Origin: an uncultured Pirellula sp.
GTDB taxonomy: Bacteria > Planctomycetota > Planctomycetia > Pirellulales > Pirellulaceae
NCBI GenBank assembly: GCA_903858115.1
Contig: CAIOHR010000156.1
Coordinates: 1 to 50,683, forward strand
Length of the DNA: 50,683 nucleotides
Direction: 5' to 3'
The translations under genes were made by a program, and so were the position numbers. This document shows, in pieces, positions 25,124-34,492 of this stretch. How positions within the stretch are numbered: position 1 is the stretch's first letter; every line of letters begins with the position of its first letter. The notes under the pieces were generated by a model. It made no database searches. It was not told where the DNA came from and saw nothing but the letters and a program-made list of their open reading frames with translations.

Positions 25124-27991
25124 TCACCAATCCTTTTCGACCGATGGACGTCCATAAGCCCGGGCTTTCATTTGTCGATCTCGCTCTCGTTTCTCTGCTT
25201 CTCGTTCCCTCACCTTACGAAGCGCTTCCTCGATTCGATCCTGGGACATCTTTTTGTCCTCAGGTTTTACGTTCTGCTTCGTTTGATCCTTAGCATCTGT
25301 ATTCTTCTTGTCAGAAGACTCCTTCTGATTCTCTTCGGGCTTTTTCTCTTGCTCCTTCTCGTTCTCTTTCTTTTCTGAATCCTCGGACGGTTTCTGATCC
25401 TCTTGACTCTTGTCCTTATTGGATTGCGAATCGTCTTTGTTTTGATTCTGTTGTTGATTTTGGTTCGATTCGTTCTGCTGTTGATCGTTATTTTGCTGTT
25501 GGTTCTCTTGTGGCGGTGGTGGAGGCTGAGATTTTGCGATCTCCTCCAAAATCTTGCGAGCTTCTTCCGCATTTATCCCTGCGTCAGCCCTGTTCTTCTT
25601 TTGGATATTCGCGATCGTCTTGGTCATCGCCTCGACAGCGGTGGGGGCAAGTTCAATAGCTTTTTGCAAGCCTTCCTTGGTTTGTTCAAGTTTCTGTTCT
25701 TCTGTCATTTGCAACGGAGTCGCTTCGTCACCAGCTCTCGGTTCAGGTTCGGCTTGCTGAGTAGGTATTGGTGGCGTGGGTGTTTGCTTCAGCATCGACA
25801 ACTCGGCTTCTGCTTTTGGTGCGAGCAATCGTGTGCGTGCCAAAGTTCGCTGTTGATCCTTGAATGTCTTCCATGGAATTTCATCCTCGGCCTCCGACGG
25901 ATCGCTATCGTTCTCGGTTGTGTTGAGATCCTTCACGATCTTTGTCTGTTCTGCGAGTGCCTTGCCAAGTATCGCTTGGAATGGGGCTACGGCGTCCCAG
26001 ATTTTCTCTAGCTCTTCGACGGCACTTTGCTGCGAGACAGTAGACTCCGACGCTCGAAACTGACCTAGAGTGCGCGACGATTGTCGCATATGCTCGCGAG
26101 CCGTATCCACCCAGTTTTCCAGCATCTCGATTGCTTTCTCAACTTCTTTGTCGGTGGCTGCAGCGCTCGGGTCTTTCGATGAAGGGTTGTTGGGGTCCTT
26201 TTTCGTCAGTTCATCCGTGATCTTCTTGCGCAGTGTTGGAATCTCATCGATGAGCTCATCTTGAACCTGTTTAAGCTCCGCATGGCGATCGAGTGCGTAG
26301 AGATCTTTCAGTTGCACTGACTCTTGGAGAATGCTCTGTTCTGTTTCGATGAGGTAGTCCAAGAACTGCAGCAGGTTGGTTTCATCACGTCGTTTCTGGC
26401 GATCTTCTTCGCGCCATCGGTCGGTGGTGAGCTTCAGCCATTGACGAACGATTTCCAAATTGCGGCGAGCTGGCAAGTTTTCTTTTTCTAGTTCGAGGCT
26501 ATTGCGATAGGCTGTGATCGCTTGCTTCGCTAGGTCGACGATCTCCTCGCGAAGCTTGGTGATTTCCTCAGGCTTCGAGGTCTGTTCAGAATTGGAAGAG
26601 GCGGAAGAAGCATTGAATTTCTCCATCAACGCCTCCACCTGCAATTTTCCTAAATTGAATTGCGACTTGGATGCCAGGGAGCGGTCCTTGGACATCGCGG
26701 CCTCCAGATAAAGGTCGATCGCTTTTTCACGATTCCCGAGTCTATGCTCCGCACACGCTTGGTCAAACGTCGCTAATGACGATTGAGTATCGTTGTCCTT
26801 GTGAAGAATTTCGGAGGCTGTGGCGAAGGCTTCACTCGCGTCTTGGAATTTACTTTCGGAGTAGAGTTTGATTCCCTGCTGAATGCGCTGAGTGGCATCT
26901 TCGGCAACCACAGAAGGAACAACGCTGCACGCGAATAGAATGCCAGCTGCGGTTTTCATCGTAACGCCACCTGACGCCATGCTTGCGATTTGCGGCAGCT
27001 TTAGGTATCCGCGAATGCAAAGCTCGCACAGCATCGCGAATAACCCGATCGCAAGGAACCACTGAAATTGATCGGCGCGTTTCACTCGTTTCTGCATATC
27101 GGTGGCTTCGCCTTCCCGGCCAGCTAGATAGTCGGAATAAATCTTTCCTAAATCGTACGCTTGGGTTCCTGCAGGAATGTAGACGCCTGAAGTTTTCGTG
27201 GCTATTTGCTCCAAGAGAGAATTGTCTAGCTTGCTCCACACTTGCTCACCTCCGAATTCTACAAAGCTACCCGAGTTCGGTTTTTCTGGAATTCGCGCGC
27301 CGGTTGAAGCGTCCCCCAGCCCCACGGCAAAGATTGTCACCCCTCGTTCCGAAGCAAACTCAGCCGCATCCAGTGGGTACGATTCCTGATCGTCACCATC
27401 GGAAATGAGCAAAATTGCTTGATGTCGCTGCGATGTTGTGACGAAAACCTCCATCGCTTTTCGAATCGCATCGCCGATGGCTGTCCCTCCTCGCGGTGCG
27501 CTGTTCGTATCGACATCGGCTAGAGTACGTCGGAACGATTCATAATCTATCGTCAATGGGCACTTCACGACCGATTGCCCCGCAAAGACGATCAGTCCGA
27601 TGCGCTCTCCATTGAGCCGATTGGAAAGTGCAGTGATATCGGATTTCGCACGATCCAAACGGGTTGGCGGAACATCGTTGGCTAACATGGATCGAGACAC
27701 ATCGAGCAACACGTAAAGATCGCTCCCTTTGGGCGTCGTCATTTCAACGACCTCTCCATACTGTGGCCCGGCTAAAGCAACTACCAACGATACGACGCCC
27801 ACCAGTTGCAACAAGAGTCTCGCCAAAAAACGAGACAACGAAGCAGTAGGCATCAACTTCTGAGTCATCGGAGTGGCCACGAATTTACTTCGCAAACTGA
27901 CGTTGCGTTGGAAACCATAGATCGAGATTCCAACCCACAACAGTGAAAGCGGAATCAAACTGAAGAGCACACTAGGATTTCGCCATTCCAT
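25124..27991 (-). CDS. BatB-BatC fusion: VWA membrane protein with TPR and Q/N/K-rich tail
   Basis: A 955-residue protein with two N-terminal membrane segments (VLFSLIPLSLLWVGISIY, LLLQLVGVVSLVVALAG), a von Willebrand A domain with a complete MIDAS (DVSRS at 97-101, then TLADVDTNSAPRGGTAIGDA and ISDGDD), a third membrane segment (FLAIGLFAMLCELCIRGY), a TPR region (YSESKFQDASEAFATASEIL), coiled-coil helices and a long low-complexity tail rich in Gln, Asn, Lys, Glu and Asp at about 790-900. It ends with the BatC-type basic helix EEALRKVREREAEKRERDRQ and a GRPSVEKDW terminus. It thus joins BatB and BatC, usually separate genes. It lies 19 nt after batA and five nucleotides before batD. Metal-dependent ligand binding by the VWA domain is expected. 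Confidence 0.87.
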   Translation of the reverse strand: MEWRNPSVLFSLIPLSLLWVGISIYGFQRNVSLRSKFVATPMTQKLMPTASLSRFLARLLLQLVGVVSLVVALAGPQYGEVVEMTTPKGSDLYVLLDVSRSMLANDVPPTRLDRAKSDITALSNRLNGERIGLIVFAGQSVVKCPLTIDYESFRRTLADVDTNSAPRGGTAIGDAIRKAMEVFVTTSQRHQAILLISDGDDQESYPLDAAEFASERGVTIFAVGLGDASTGARIPEKPNSGSFVEFGGEQVWSKLDNSLLEQIATKTSGVYIPAGTQAYDLGKIYSDYLAGREGEATDMQKRVKRADQFQWFLAIGLFAMLCELCIRGYLKLPQIASMASGGVTMKTAAGILFACSVVPSVVAEDATQRIQQGIKLYSESKFQDASEAFATASEILHKDNDTQSSLATFDQACAEHRLGNREKAIDLYLEAAMSKDRSLASKSQFNLGKLQVEALMEKFNASSASSNSEQTSKPEEITKLREEIVDLAKQAITAYRNSLELEKENLPARRNLEIVRQWLKLTTDRWREEDRQKRRDETNLLQFLDYLIETEQSILQESVQLKDLYALDRHAELKQVQDELIDEIPTLRKKITDELTKKDPNNPSSKDPSAAATDKEVEKAIEMLENWVDTAREHMRQSSRTLGQFRASESTVSQQSAVEELEKIWDAVAPFQAILGKALAEQTKIVKDLNTTENDSDPSEAEDEIPWKTFKDQQRTLARTRLLAPKAEAELSMLKQTPTPPIPTQQAEPEPRAGDEATPLQMTEEQKLEQTKEGLQKAIELAPTAVEAMTKTIANIQKKNRADAGINAEEARKILEEIAKSQPPPPPQENQQQNNDQQQNESNQNQQQNQNKDDSQSNKDKSQEDQKPSEDSEKKENEKEQEKKPEENQKESSDKKNTDAKDQTKQNVKPEDKKMSQDRIEEALRKVREREAEKRERDRQMKARAYGRPSVEKDW

Positions 27992-28010
27992 ATTTACACC
28001 TTGGGATTCC

Positions 28011-29087
28011 CTACGTCAGTGTCCGGAATCGAGTATGCCGCAACAGATGAACGAGGCCGAGCAATGCTAACCCTATACTAACGAACCATGGATATAGTTC
28101 CGTGTATTGAGAAAACTTTGTCTCCTCCAACTCGCTCTTCTCGAGCTGATCGATCTTTGAGTAGACATCGGATAGTCCCTGTAAATCGGAAGCATTGAAA
28201 TAAACACCACCGGTGATATCCGCGATCTCCCGCAGAAGCTGTTCATCGATTTTGAACTGTGCGGGAACGAGGACTGTACCGCCGAAATTGTCTTCGCGTG
28301 GTACTGGAACAACACCGTTGCGTCCAATGCCTATGGTATAAACTTTGATCCCGAGTTCTTTTGCGATCTGTGCTGCATCGAGCGGTTCGATCGCGCCTGC
28401 ATTGCTATCACCGTCCGTCAGCAGCACAACGACTTTACTCTTCGCTGTCGCATTTTTCAGTCGGTCGACACCCAGTGCCAATCCGTCGCCAATCGCCGTT
28501 GCTAACTCTTCTTGAAGCGCTTCTTCGTTGATGATCCTACCGCGTCGATCGCGGATCGCTTTCGGGATTTGCAATGCATCAACGATATCGACCAGTGCTC
28601 CATGATCGAGGGTCAATGGGCATTTGCTGTCGGCAAAACCTCCAAAGGCGACGATCCCGACTTGGTCATCGCGTCGACCCTTTAGGCCGCTGGCTCTGGA
28701 ACCAATCACGAACTCGCGAACTACATGCTTGACAGCAGTTAGCCGATTGACTTCCTTTCCCTGAAGTTCAAAGTCGAGAGCCTCCATCGATCCGGAGACG
28801 TCAAGTACCAGCTCGATCGCGATTCCTTGACCGCTGATTCGCGACTCGCTTTTGCCAGCTTGCGGTCGGGCTAATCCCAGCAGGAGCAGAATAAAACCAA
28901 GCAACTGGAGCCAAGGCAGTGCCGCCTTGATTCTCTGCATGGCACTAATCGGCAATGACTTGAAGCTCTCGATACTGGAGAAGAGTACGTGTGGTTGCGA
29001 TCGTTTTCGGAAGCTCCATGCCGTGAGAGCGATCGCAATAGGAATGCACCCGAGCCAACACCAAGAGTAGAATCGAAATGCTTCCAT
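28011..29087 (-). CDS. batA: BatA-type VWA membrane protein
   Basis: A 358-residue inner-membrane protein: two N-terminal membrane helices (WCWLGCIPIAIALTAW, LQLLGFILLLLGLARP), a VWA domain with the MIDAS motif DVSGS (96-100), VALLTDGDSNAG and a C-terminal helix (WFVSIGLALLGLVHLLRH). Family members work with MoxR ATPases; BatA is the usual first VWA protein of bat operons. The ATG overlaps the stop of the preceding gene by one base (TGATG), which indicates translational coupling. Length and topology are normal. Confidence 0.9.
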   Translation of the reverse strand: MEAFRFYSWCWLGCIPIAIALTAWSFRKRSQPHVLFSSIESFKSLPISAMQRIKAALPWLQLLGFILLLLGLARPQAGKSESRISGQGIAIELVLDVSGSMEALDFELQGKEVNRLTAVKHVVREFVIGSRASGLKGRRDDQVGIVAFGGFADSKCPLTLDHGALVDIVDALQIPKAIRDRRGRIINEEALQEELATAIGDGLALGVDRLKNATAKSKVVVLLTDGDSNAGAIEPLDAAQIAKELGIKVYTIGIGRNGVVPVPREDNFGGTVLVPAQFKIDEQLLREIADITGGVYFNASDLQGLSDVYSKIDQLEKSELEETKFSQYTELYPWFVSIGLALLGLVHLLRHTRFRTLT

Positions 29088-30151
29088 CAGTTGCGACCTC
29101 CCGGCTTGAGGTGCGAGTCGTCGGTTGCCACAGCCCGAATAAAACGTGTGCTGATAAACTCTTTGGCGCGAGATACGGACTGAGAGATGTTGTCTTCGTT
29201 CGGTTGTTGCGCCGCATACTTCACCATGTCGGCCGCCTCCAAAAAATCTTGAAGGCGGACAGCGTGCGTGCCATCGAACCGATCGCTATGGCGCACGTCT
29301 CGCAAGAATTCTTCGGTCGTTTGCTCCGGAGCGCGAAGGCCTGTCGTTCCTTCGATGTACTCTCGTACGATCCCTGTCAGTCGTAGATAAAACTCTTTCA
29401 CTCGCCCTTGTCGAGGCAAATCTTCTTGGATCAATCGATCCAATTCGAGGCTTGCGATCACATCCGGTGGTAGCGCTGGTTGCTCGATCGGTTTTTTCTT
29501 TCGAGATCGAAGGAACAACACCAACGCCAAAGCAAGGGCTCCGATCAAAAAGCCGATTACCCATGTGGTTGTACGTATCGTCCTGGCTCCTATCGGATCG
29601 AGCATGGGATCGACATTGGCTAAGTCTGGCGCAGCGTTTCCTAAGTCCGATTGCACTTCAACCTCGATCGGTTCCGATTGAATGATATCGCGTGAATCGT
29701 CGGGACGATCTGAATTTACAAAGACGATCGGAATCGAACGAATCAAGTGACGGCCGCTGAACATCGGCTCTAACTGATAACGAAACGTTCGAAGCTCCTT
29801 GACCGATGGATCGTTTTCCTGCGAACCGTTCGTTGATTCATTTTTCGATTTTCTTTCGCCGTACTCGCGGACAGCAAAATCCCCAACCGATTGTCCAAAG
29901 ACGGGCGGTTCGATGCTGATGTTGTTCGGGAAAGATACCTTGACCTCCATCTCGACAAGATCCGACAGTCGCGGATTCTTTGGGGATAATTGAATCGTTA
30001 ACTCGACTTCCCCTTTGGTGGCGGACCGTGTGATCGAATCGAGATTGGATTTTTGGGAAACAGGAGCGCTTGTCGCGCAGCCCGCGCAAAGAAAGAGGAT
30101 CGCAATACGATTCGCTAATCCTAATGGAAAGCATGATTCGCGAGGGCTCAT
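29087..30151 (-). CDS. DUF4381/BatD-like exported membrane lipoprotein of the bat operon
   Basis: A 354-residue protein with a putative lipobox (LFLCAGC) near residue 25, a beta-rich region resembling BatD (VELTIQLSPKNPRLSDLVEMEV), a transmembrane helix (WVIGFLIGALALALVLFL at about 205-222) and a cytoplasmic helical region (DRLIQEDLPRQGRVKEFYLRL, REYIEGTTGLRAPEQTTEEF) typical of DUF4381-type proteins in MoxR/VWA operons. The domain call rests on context and motif resemblance. Its start overlaps the DUF58 gene stop by four bases (ATGA), and its stop overlaps the batA start. It probably assembles with the VWA proteins in the inner membrane. Confidence 0.75.
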   Translation of the reverse strand: MSPRESCFPLGLANRIAILFLCAGCATSAPVSQKSNLDSITRSATKGEVELTIQLSPKNPRLSDLVEMEVKVSFPNNISIEPPVFGQSVGDFAVREYGERKSKNESTNGSQENDPSVKELRTFRYQLEPMFSGRHLIRSIPIVFVNSDRPDDSRDIIQSEPIEVEVQSDLGNAAPDLANVDPMLDPIGARTIRTTTWVIGFLIGALALALVLFLRSRKKKPIEQPALPPDVIASLELDRLIQEDLPRQGRVKEFYLRLTGIVREYIEGTTGLRAPEQTTEEFLRDVRHSDRFDGTHAVRLQDFLEAADMVKYAAQQPNEDNISQSVSRAKEFISTRFIRAVATDDSHLKPGGRN

Positions 30152-31029
30152 CGTTTGCGTTCCCTATTGTGAAAGAAACGTTGGAGGCTCGTCGCGTAGG
30201 GGCGGTCGGTGCGGATTTCTAAGCGATCGACACCTGATTTTCGAAGTCGTTCGGCCAGTAGTGCCTCGCGTCCCTTAGCTCGAAGCTCAAACCAATGACG
30301 GACTCGCGCGTTCGATGTGTCGATTTCCAGAAGCTCGTCCGTTTCGGCATCCTTCAAGGTGACGAAACCTACATTGGGAAGTGTTTCTTCTCGAGGATCT
30401 GCAATCGTGACCGCAACGCAATCATGCTTTTGGTTCGCAATCGAGAGAGCTTGGCTGAAGTCCGCTCCGAGGAAATCGCTAAGCATAAACACGATACATT
30501 TGCGTCGCTGCACTCGTCCAATGTATTGCAGTGCTGCAGAAATGTCGGTCGATTCTTTGATCGGTTCCACACTCAGCAATTCTCGAACCAGACGCAAAAC
30601 GCTGCCTCTTCCTTTGCGCGGCGGGATGTAGCGTACGATGCTGTTCGCGAACAACAGCAAACCGACTTTATCATTGTTCGTGAGAGCCGCGAACATGAGT
30701 ACAGCAGCGATCTCGATAGCCGTCTCATGCTTAGATCGCAAGAGTGAGCCGAAGATGGAGGAGGCGGAGATGTCGACAGCGATGAGCACCGTCAGTTCTC
30801 GCTCCTCGCAAAATGTCTTCACAAAAGGAGCATCCGAACGTGCAGTGACGTTCCAATCGATAGAACGGATATCGTCCCCAGGGACATATTCTCGAACGGA
30901 GTCGAACTCCATCCCTCGTCCTTTGAAAGTGCTGACGTACTCTCCCGCCAAAAGATCGTTCACTTGTCGCCGTGCAACGATCTGAATGCGTCGAACGTCC
31001 TTTAGTATTTCTTCGAGTTCTCTTGCCAT
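30148..31029 (-). CDS. DUF58 protein
   Basis: A 293-residue cytosolic protein with the DUF58 signature (FDSVREYVPGDDIRSIDWNV) followed by a VWA-like fold with a DISAS metal site and MLSDFLGAD. DUF58 proteins almost always sit beside moxR, and the pair may act as a chaperone-like module. The ATG at 31029 begins with MARELEEILKDVRRIQ, the usual N-terminus. It follows moxR by 23 nt; that spacer contains a 20-nt tandem duplication of the moxR end. Confidence 0.9.
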   Translation of the reverse strand: MARELEEILKDVRRIQIVARRQVNDLLAGEYVSTFKGRGMEFDSVREYVPGDDIRSIDWNVTARSDAPFVKTFCEERELTVLIAVDISASSIFGSLLRSKHETAIEIAAVLMFAALTNNDKVGLLLFANSIVRYIPPRKGRGSVLRLVRELLSVEPIKESTDISAALQYIGRVQRRKCIVFMLSDFLGADFSQALSIANQKHDCVAVTIADPREETLPNVGFVTLKDAETDELLEIDTSNARVRHWFELRAKGREALLAERLRKSGVDRLEIRTDRPYATSLQRFFHNRERKR

Positions 31030-31031
31030 CA

Positions 31032-31065
31032 GTTATGGAACAGGTCCATCCGTTATGGAACAGGT
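31032..31065. repeat. Tandem duplication covering the moxR 3' end
   Basis: GTTATGGAACAGGT occurs at 31032-31045 and again at 31052-31065, a period of 20 nt. The right copy holds the last codons and stop of moxR (VPVP-stop on the minus strand); the left copy repeats this unit in the spacer before the DUF58 start. It looks like a recent slippage or copy event. Confidence 0.6.
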
Positions 31066-32087
31066 ACAGTCTCTAGAACACGTCGCACAACATCATCCGA
31101 GGTGGTTTCTTCGGCCTCGGCTTCATAGGTCAACAGGATGCGATGCCGCATCACTTCAAAAGCAATATCTTTCACATCTTGCGGTGTCACATAACCGCGA
31201 GAAGAGAGGAACGCATTGGCTCTCGCAGCAACACATAGGTTGATCGAGGCGCGGGGCGAAGCTCCGCACTGAATCAATGGTTTGAGTTCCTTCAGTTTGT
31301 AATGTTCGGGATTGCGAGTCGCAGCAACAACATCGAGGACGTAATCCTTGATCTTGTCATCCATGTAGATGGAAGCGACCGTTTGTTTGATTTCGGCAAG
31401 CCGGCTGGGTTGCAGAACGGGCTGTACTTCGCGGCGGACTTCATCCAGTGCGGCGTCGACAACCTTGCGTTCTTCTGCTTTGTTTGGGTATCCAACGACG
31501 ACCTTCAACATGAACCGGTCGACCTGAGCTTCCGGCAGCGGATAGGTACCTTCCTGCTCAATCGGATTCTGAGTCGCTAACACGAGGAAAGGCTCTTCCA
31601 GTGTGTAAGTCGTTTCGCCAATCGTGACTTGCCGTTCCTGCATTGCTTCCAAGAGGGCCGATTGAACTTTGGAGGGAGCTCTGTTGATTTCGTCGGCCAA
31701 AATCAAGTTGGCAAAGATCGGGCCTTTCCGAGTCCCGAACGAACCTTCACGCGGGTTGTAGATCATCGTGCCGATCAAATCCGCGGGCAACAAATCCGGC
31801 GTGAACTGAATACGATTGAACTTACATTGGATGGCACTAGCCAACGCTTTGATTGCCGTCGTCTTCGCCAGTCCCGGCAATCCTTCTAAGAGAACGTGCC
31901 CGCCCGTGAAGAGAGCAATCAGGAGTCGTGACAGCATAACATCTTGGCCTATCAGGACTTTCCGAACTTGAGTTCGGATCGCCTCGATATCGTCCGAGTA
32001 GCGAAGGACTTGTTCCTTGATCCTTTGAACGTCGACCGTCATAGAACTATCGTCTTGTGGTAATGGTAAAAGGTGTTGTTTGTCCAA
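31053..32087 (-). CDS. moxR: MoxR-family AAA+ ATPase
   Basis: A 344-residue AAA+ ATPase with Walker A GLPGLAKTT (69-77), Walker B LILADEIN (128-135), sensor-like ATQNPIEQEGTYPLPEAQ and the C-terminal lid (IQCGASPRASINL). MoxR proteins act as chaperone-like ATPases and partner with VWA proteins. It is first in the operon moxR-DUF58-DUF4381-batA-batBC-batDE. The start is uncertain: TTG at 32087 or ATG at 32042 (MTVDVQRIKEQVLRY); neither has a strong Shine-Dalgarno sequence. The core domain is unaffected by the choice. Confidence 0.92.
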   Translation of the reverse strand: MDKQHLLPLPQDDSSMTVDVQRIKEQVLRYSDDIEAIRTQVRKVLIGQDVMLSRLLIALFTGGHVLLEGLPGLAKTTAIKALASAIQCKFNRIQFTPDLLPADLIGTMIYNPREGSFGTRKGPIFANLILADEINRAPSKVQSALLEAMQERQVTIGETTYTLEEPFLVLATQNPIEQEGTYPLPEAQVDRFMLKVVVGYPNKAEERKVVDAALDEVRREVQPVLQPSRLAEIKQTVASIYMDDKIKDYVLDVVAATRNPEHYKLKELKPLIQCGASPRASINLCVAARANAFLSSRGYVTPQDVKDIAFEVMRHRILLTYEAEAEETTSDDVVRRVLETVPVP

Positions 32088-32252
32088 TAGTCAACGCAAA
32101 GACCATTGGCCCCGAAAATTTTTTTCCTCATTTTATCTGCGGGAAGTAGAGCAGCAGATCATGGGGAATTCGCAAACTTCCTAAGTGACCGTACCTCGAA
32201 AGTGGTGGTGCTACAAAATTGATTCGAAGCCGAACTTTCCATATCGATACAT

Positions 32253-33533
32253 CTAGCCTAACGCGGGAATCGACTCGCCTCGAATGAGATCCTCAAACGT
32301 TTCCCTCTTGCGGATGCATTTAACGCTGCCGTTTTCGATGAGCAGTTCCGGCGTTCGGTAGCGGCCGTTGTAGTTGCTCGCCATGACAAATCCGTAGGCG
32401 CCTGCCACTTCGAGAATGAGGTAATCTCCTACGGATGCGATAGGCAAGGAACGCTTGGCGACAAAGCCTCCTTCTTCTTGTGTGAAGATGTCCCCAGATT
32501 CGCACAATGGTCCGCCGACGACCACATCCACGTGAGGCACTGCGGATGACTTTGGCGTTCGATGTGCGATAGAGATAGGATGATAAGCGCCGTAGAGAAT
32601 CGGACGAGCTAAATCATTGAATCCGGCATCGAGCAAATAGAACAGGTTGTCTCCCATTTTCTTGACAGCGCGAATTTCGGCAATCAGAAAGCCGCTTTCC
32701 GCAACCAAGTATCGACCGGGCTCGATTTCCAAGTGAATGGCATGCCCAAACTTTTCTTCCAACCTCTTGCGCGATGCGTCCCAGAGGGAGAAATAGCGAT
32801 CGAGGTCTACATAAGTTTGGCCTGCTCGATAAGGAACAGGGAGACCACCTCCAGCGCTGATCGTCGTCAAGGTTCTGCCGACTTCGTGTGCAACCGACTC
32901 TAGGGCACTGCATACCTGAGAGAGATGCTCCAGGTCGGTACCCGAACCGATATGCATATGAAGGCCGGTAATTGCAACATTGTGCATATCTGCACGTCGA
33001 AGGCATTCCACTACTTGTTCATGCCAAATGCCATGTTTCGATTGTGGCCCACCCGTGTTCGTCTTTTGGCTATGTCCGTGTCCGAACCCAGGGTTGATTC
33101 GGAGAGTCGCACTCGCTCCCGGCAGAATGGCCCCCAGTTGATCGATCATGTCGGGTGAACCGCAATTCACATGGAGCTTTTTGTCTCGGATAATGTTCGA
33201 AGCTTCGTGGTCAATCACATCGGCCGTGAAGACGATGCCGTGCGGGTCTCCATTCGGTTCGAAACCAGCCGCTAATGCGCGTCGAACTTCGCCTGCACTT
33301 ACAGCGTCGACTACGACATTGAGGCGACGCAAGCGATCTAGAATCGCGATGTTGTTGCATGCTTTCTGTGCGTAGCGAACGACATCGAACGCGCTCAAGT
33401 CACGAACTCGTTCCTCGATGATAGCCATGTCGTAAACATAGGTCGGGCTACCGTATTGCTTGACGATTTCTGCGATGGGAATACCAGCGATCTCAGTGCG
33501 AATGGTGGAGAACGGATTGGTAGTGGTTGGCAT
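32253..33533 (-). CDS. lysA: Diaminopimelate decarboxylase
   Basis: PLP-dependent enzyme that converts meso-diaminopimelate to L-lysine. The 426-residue protein has the type III-fold features: VVRYAQKACNN with the PLP-binding lysine, MHIGSGT, TISAGGGLPVPYR, EPGRYLVAESGFL, VVVGGPLCESGDIF with the catalytic Cys, and GAYGFVMASNYNGR at the C-terminus. Length is normal. It follows a 165-nt intergenic gap from the moxR start and lies downstream of the rhomboid gene on the same strand, with a 74-nt gap, so co-transcription is possible. Confidence 0.93.
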   Translation of the reverse strand: MPTTTNPFSTIRTEIAGIPIAEIVKQYGSPTYVYDMAIIEERVRDLSAFDVVRYAQKACNNIAILDRLRRLNVVVDAVSAGEVRRALAAGFEPNGDPHGIVFTADVIDHEASNIIRDKKLHVNCGSPDMIDQLGAILPGASATLRINPGFGHGHSQKTNTGGPQSKHGIWHEQVVECLRRADMHNVAITGLHMHIGSGTDLEHLSQVCSALESVAHEVGRTLTTISAGGGLPVPYRAGQTYVDLDRYFSLWDASRKRLEEKFGHAIHLEIEPGRYLVAESGFLIAEIRAVKKMGDNLFYLLDAGFNDLARPILYGAYHPISIAHRTPKSSAVPHVDVVVGGPLCESGDIFTQEEGGFVAKRSLPIASVGDYLILEVAGAYGFVMASNYNGRYRTPELLIENGSVKCIRKRETFEDLIRGESIPALG

Positions 33534-33607
33534 TTTATGTTTGAAGGATTCTGGAGAGTGATGTGGGAAAAGTGACTGGAGGAAAAGCCGCAGTCGGGGT
33601 GAATGAA

Positions 33608-34492
33608 TTATGGAATCTCTTGTTTTCGTTCTCGAACACGTCGCGAATACTTTTCCATAAACTTGCGTTCTTTGCTAGTGAGCGAGTCTTTGCCTTGCTC
33701 ATGAATTTTTTGAAGGATGCGATCTGCCTCGGCGTCATCCGTTGCTCCATTTTCTTGATGAACTCGCAGTTTAGGACCTAGAAGTTTACGTTTTGTCCGC
33801 CGGAAAGTTCCTTGAACGTCTTGTAAAAATCCAAAGTTCCAACCGAGGAAGAAATAGGCAAAGGCAAACAAGATGCCCACCACGTGAACATCCACAGCCA
33901 CACCCGTAGACGGGGATGAGACCAGATTGGAAAGGACCAGAAACACGCCTAGCACCCACGCTGGGATCGGAAACACAAAGAGGTAGACTGTTTCTTTGGG
34001 AAAATTCAGGACGAAGAGCATTTCAATGCAAATGACAGCCCCGGATGCGCCTAGAAGAATTTCGGTTTGGGGAGTGTTCAGTGCAAAACTTTTGACGAGC
34101 CAAAGCGATCCGCAAACGATCGCAGTCATCAAGTAGATTCGCAAAAACTCCAACTTTCCGTACTTGTCCTCGACAGATCGGCCCAAAAAATAGAGCCCCA
34201 GCATGTTGAACAGCAAATGAAATATCTGCGAGGAGTCGTGAACAAATGCGTAGCTAAGGACACGCCACCACATCCAAGGCTGAGTCGCATTAGAATCTCT
34301 TAGCGCAAGAAGCTCGTTTACTATTCCCTGGTTCTGGCTGGTGAATCCTCCTTTGCTAAGGAGAATATTCGCTACGAAAACCGCGATGTTCAGAATTACA
34401 AGGTAACTGATAGCCGATCGTCCGTTCCAGTCAGGCTGTAAACGGATCCCTTCGTCTCGGTAGTACTCTCGGTCGTAGATCCCCATTATCAT
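33608..34492 (-). CDS. Rhomboid-family intramembrane protease
   Basis: A 294-residue membrane protein with six or so hydrophobic segments. The catalytic serine is in LLGASGAV (Ser150) and the His in VDVHVVG (His203) on a later helix, with the family's HLLFNMLGLYFLG upstream. These support an active serine protease that cuts membrane-embedded substrates. A C-terminal basic, helical tail (RRTKRKLLGPKLRVHQENG... LTSKERKFMEKYSRRVRERKQ) extends into the cytoplasm, as in many planctomycete rhomboids. The ATG at 34492 or the ATG at 34486 (MGIYDREYYR) may be used. The substrate is unknown. Confidence 0.9.
   Translation of the reverse strand: MIMGIYDREYYRDEGIRLQPDWNGRSAISYLVILNIAVFVANILLSKGGFTSQNQGIVNELLALRDSNATQPWMWWRVLSYAFVHDSSQIFHLLFNMLGLYFLGRSVEDKYGKLEFLRIYLMTAIVCGSLWLVKSFALNTPQTEILLGASGAVICIEMLFVLNFPKETVYLFVFPIPAWVLGVFLVLSNLVSSPSTGVAVDVHVVGILFAFAYFFLGWNFGFLQDVQGTFRRTKRKLLGPKLRVHQENGATDDAEADRILQKIHEQGKDSLTSKERKFMEKYSRRVRERKQEIP

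Noticed and set aside
25403..26011. 202-codon plus-strand frame antisense to batBC
   Set aside because: It is the mirror image of the Q/N/K/E-rich tail, which gives Leu/Phe/Val runs and few stops on the opposite strand.
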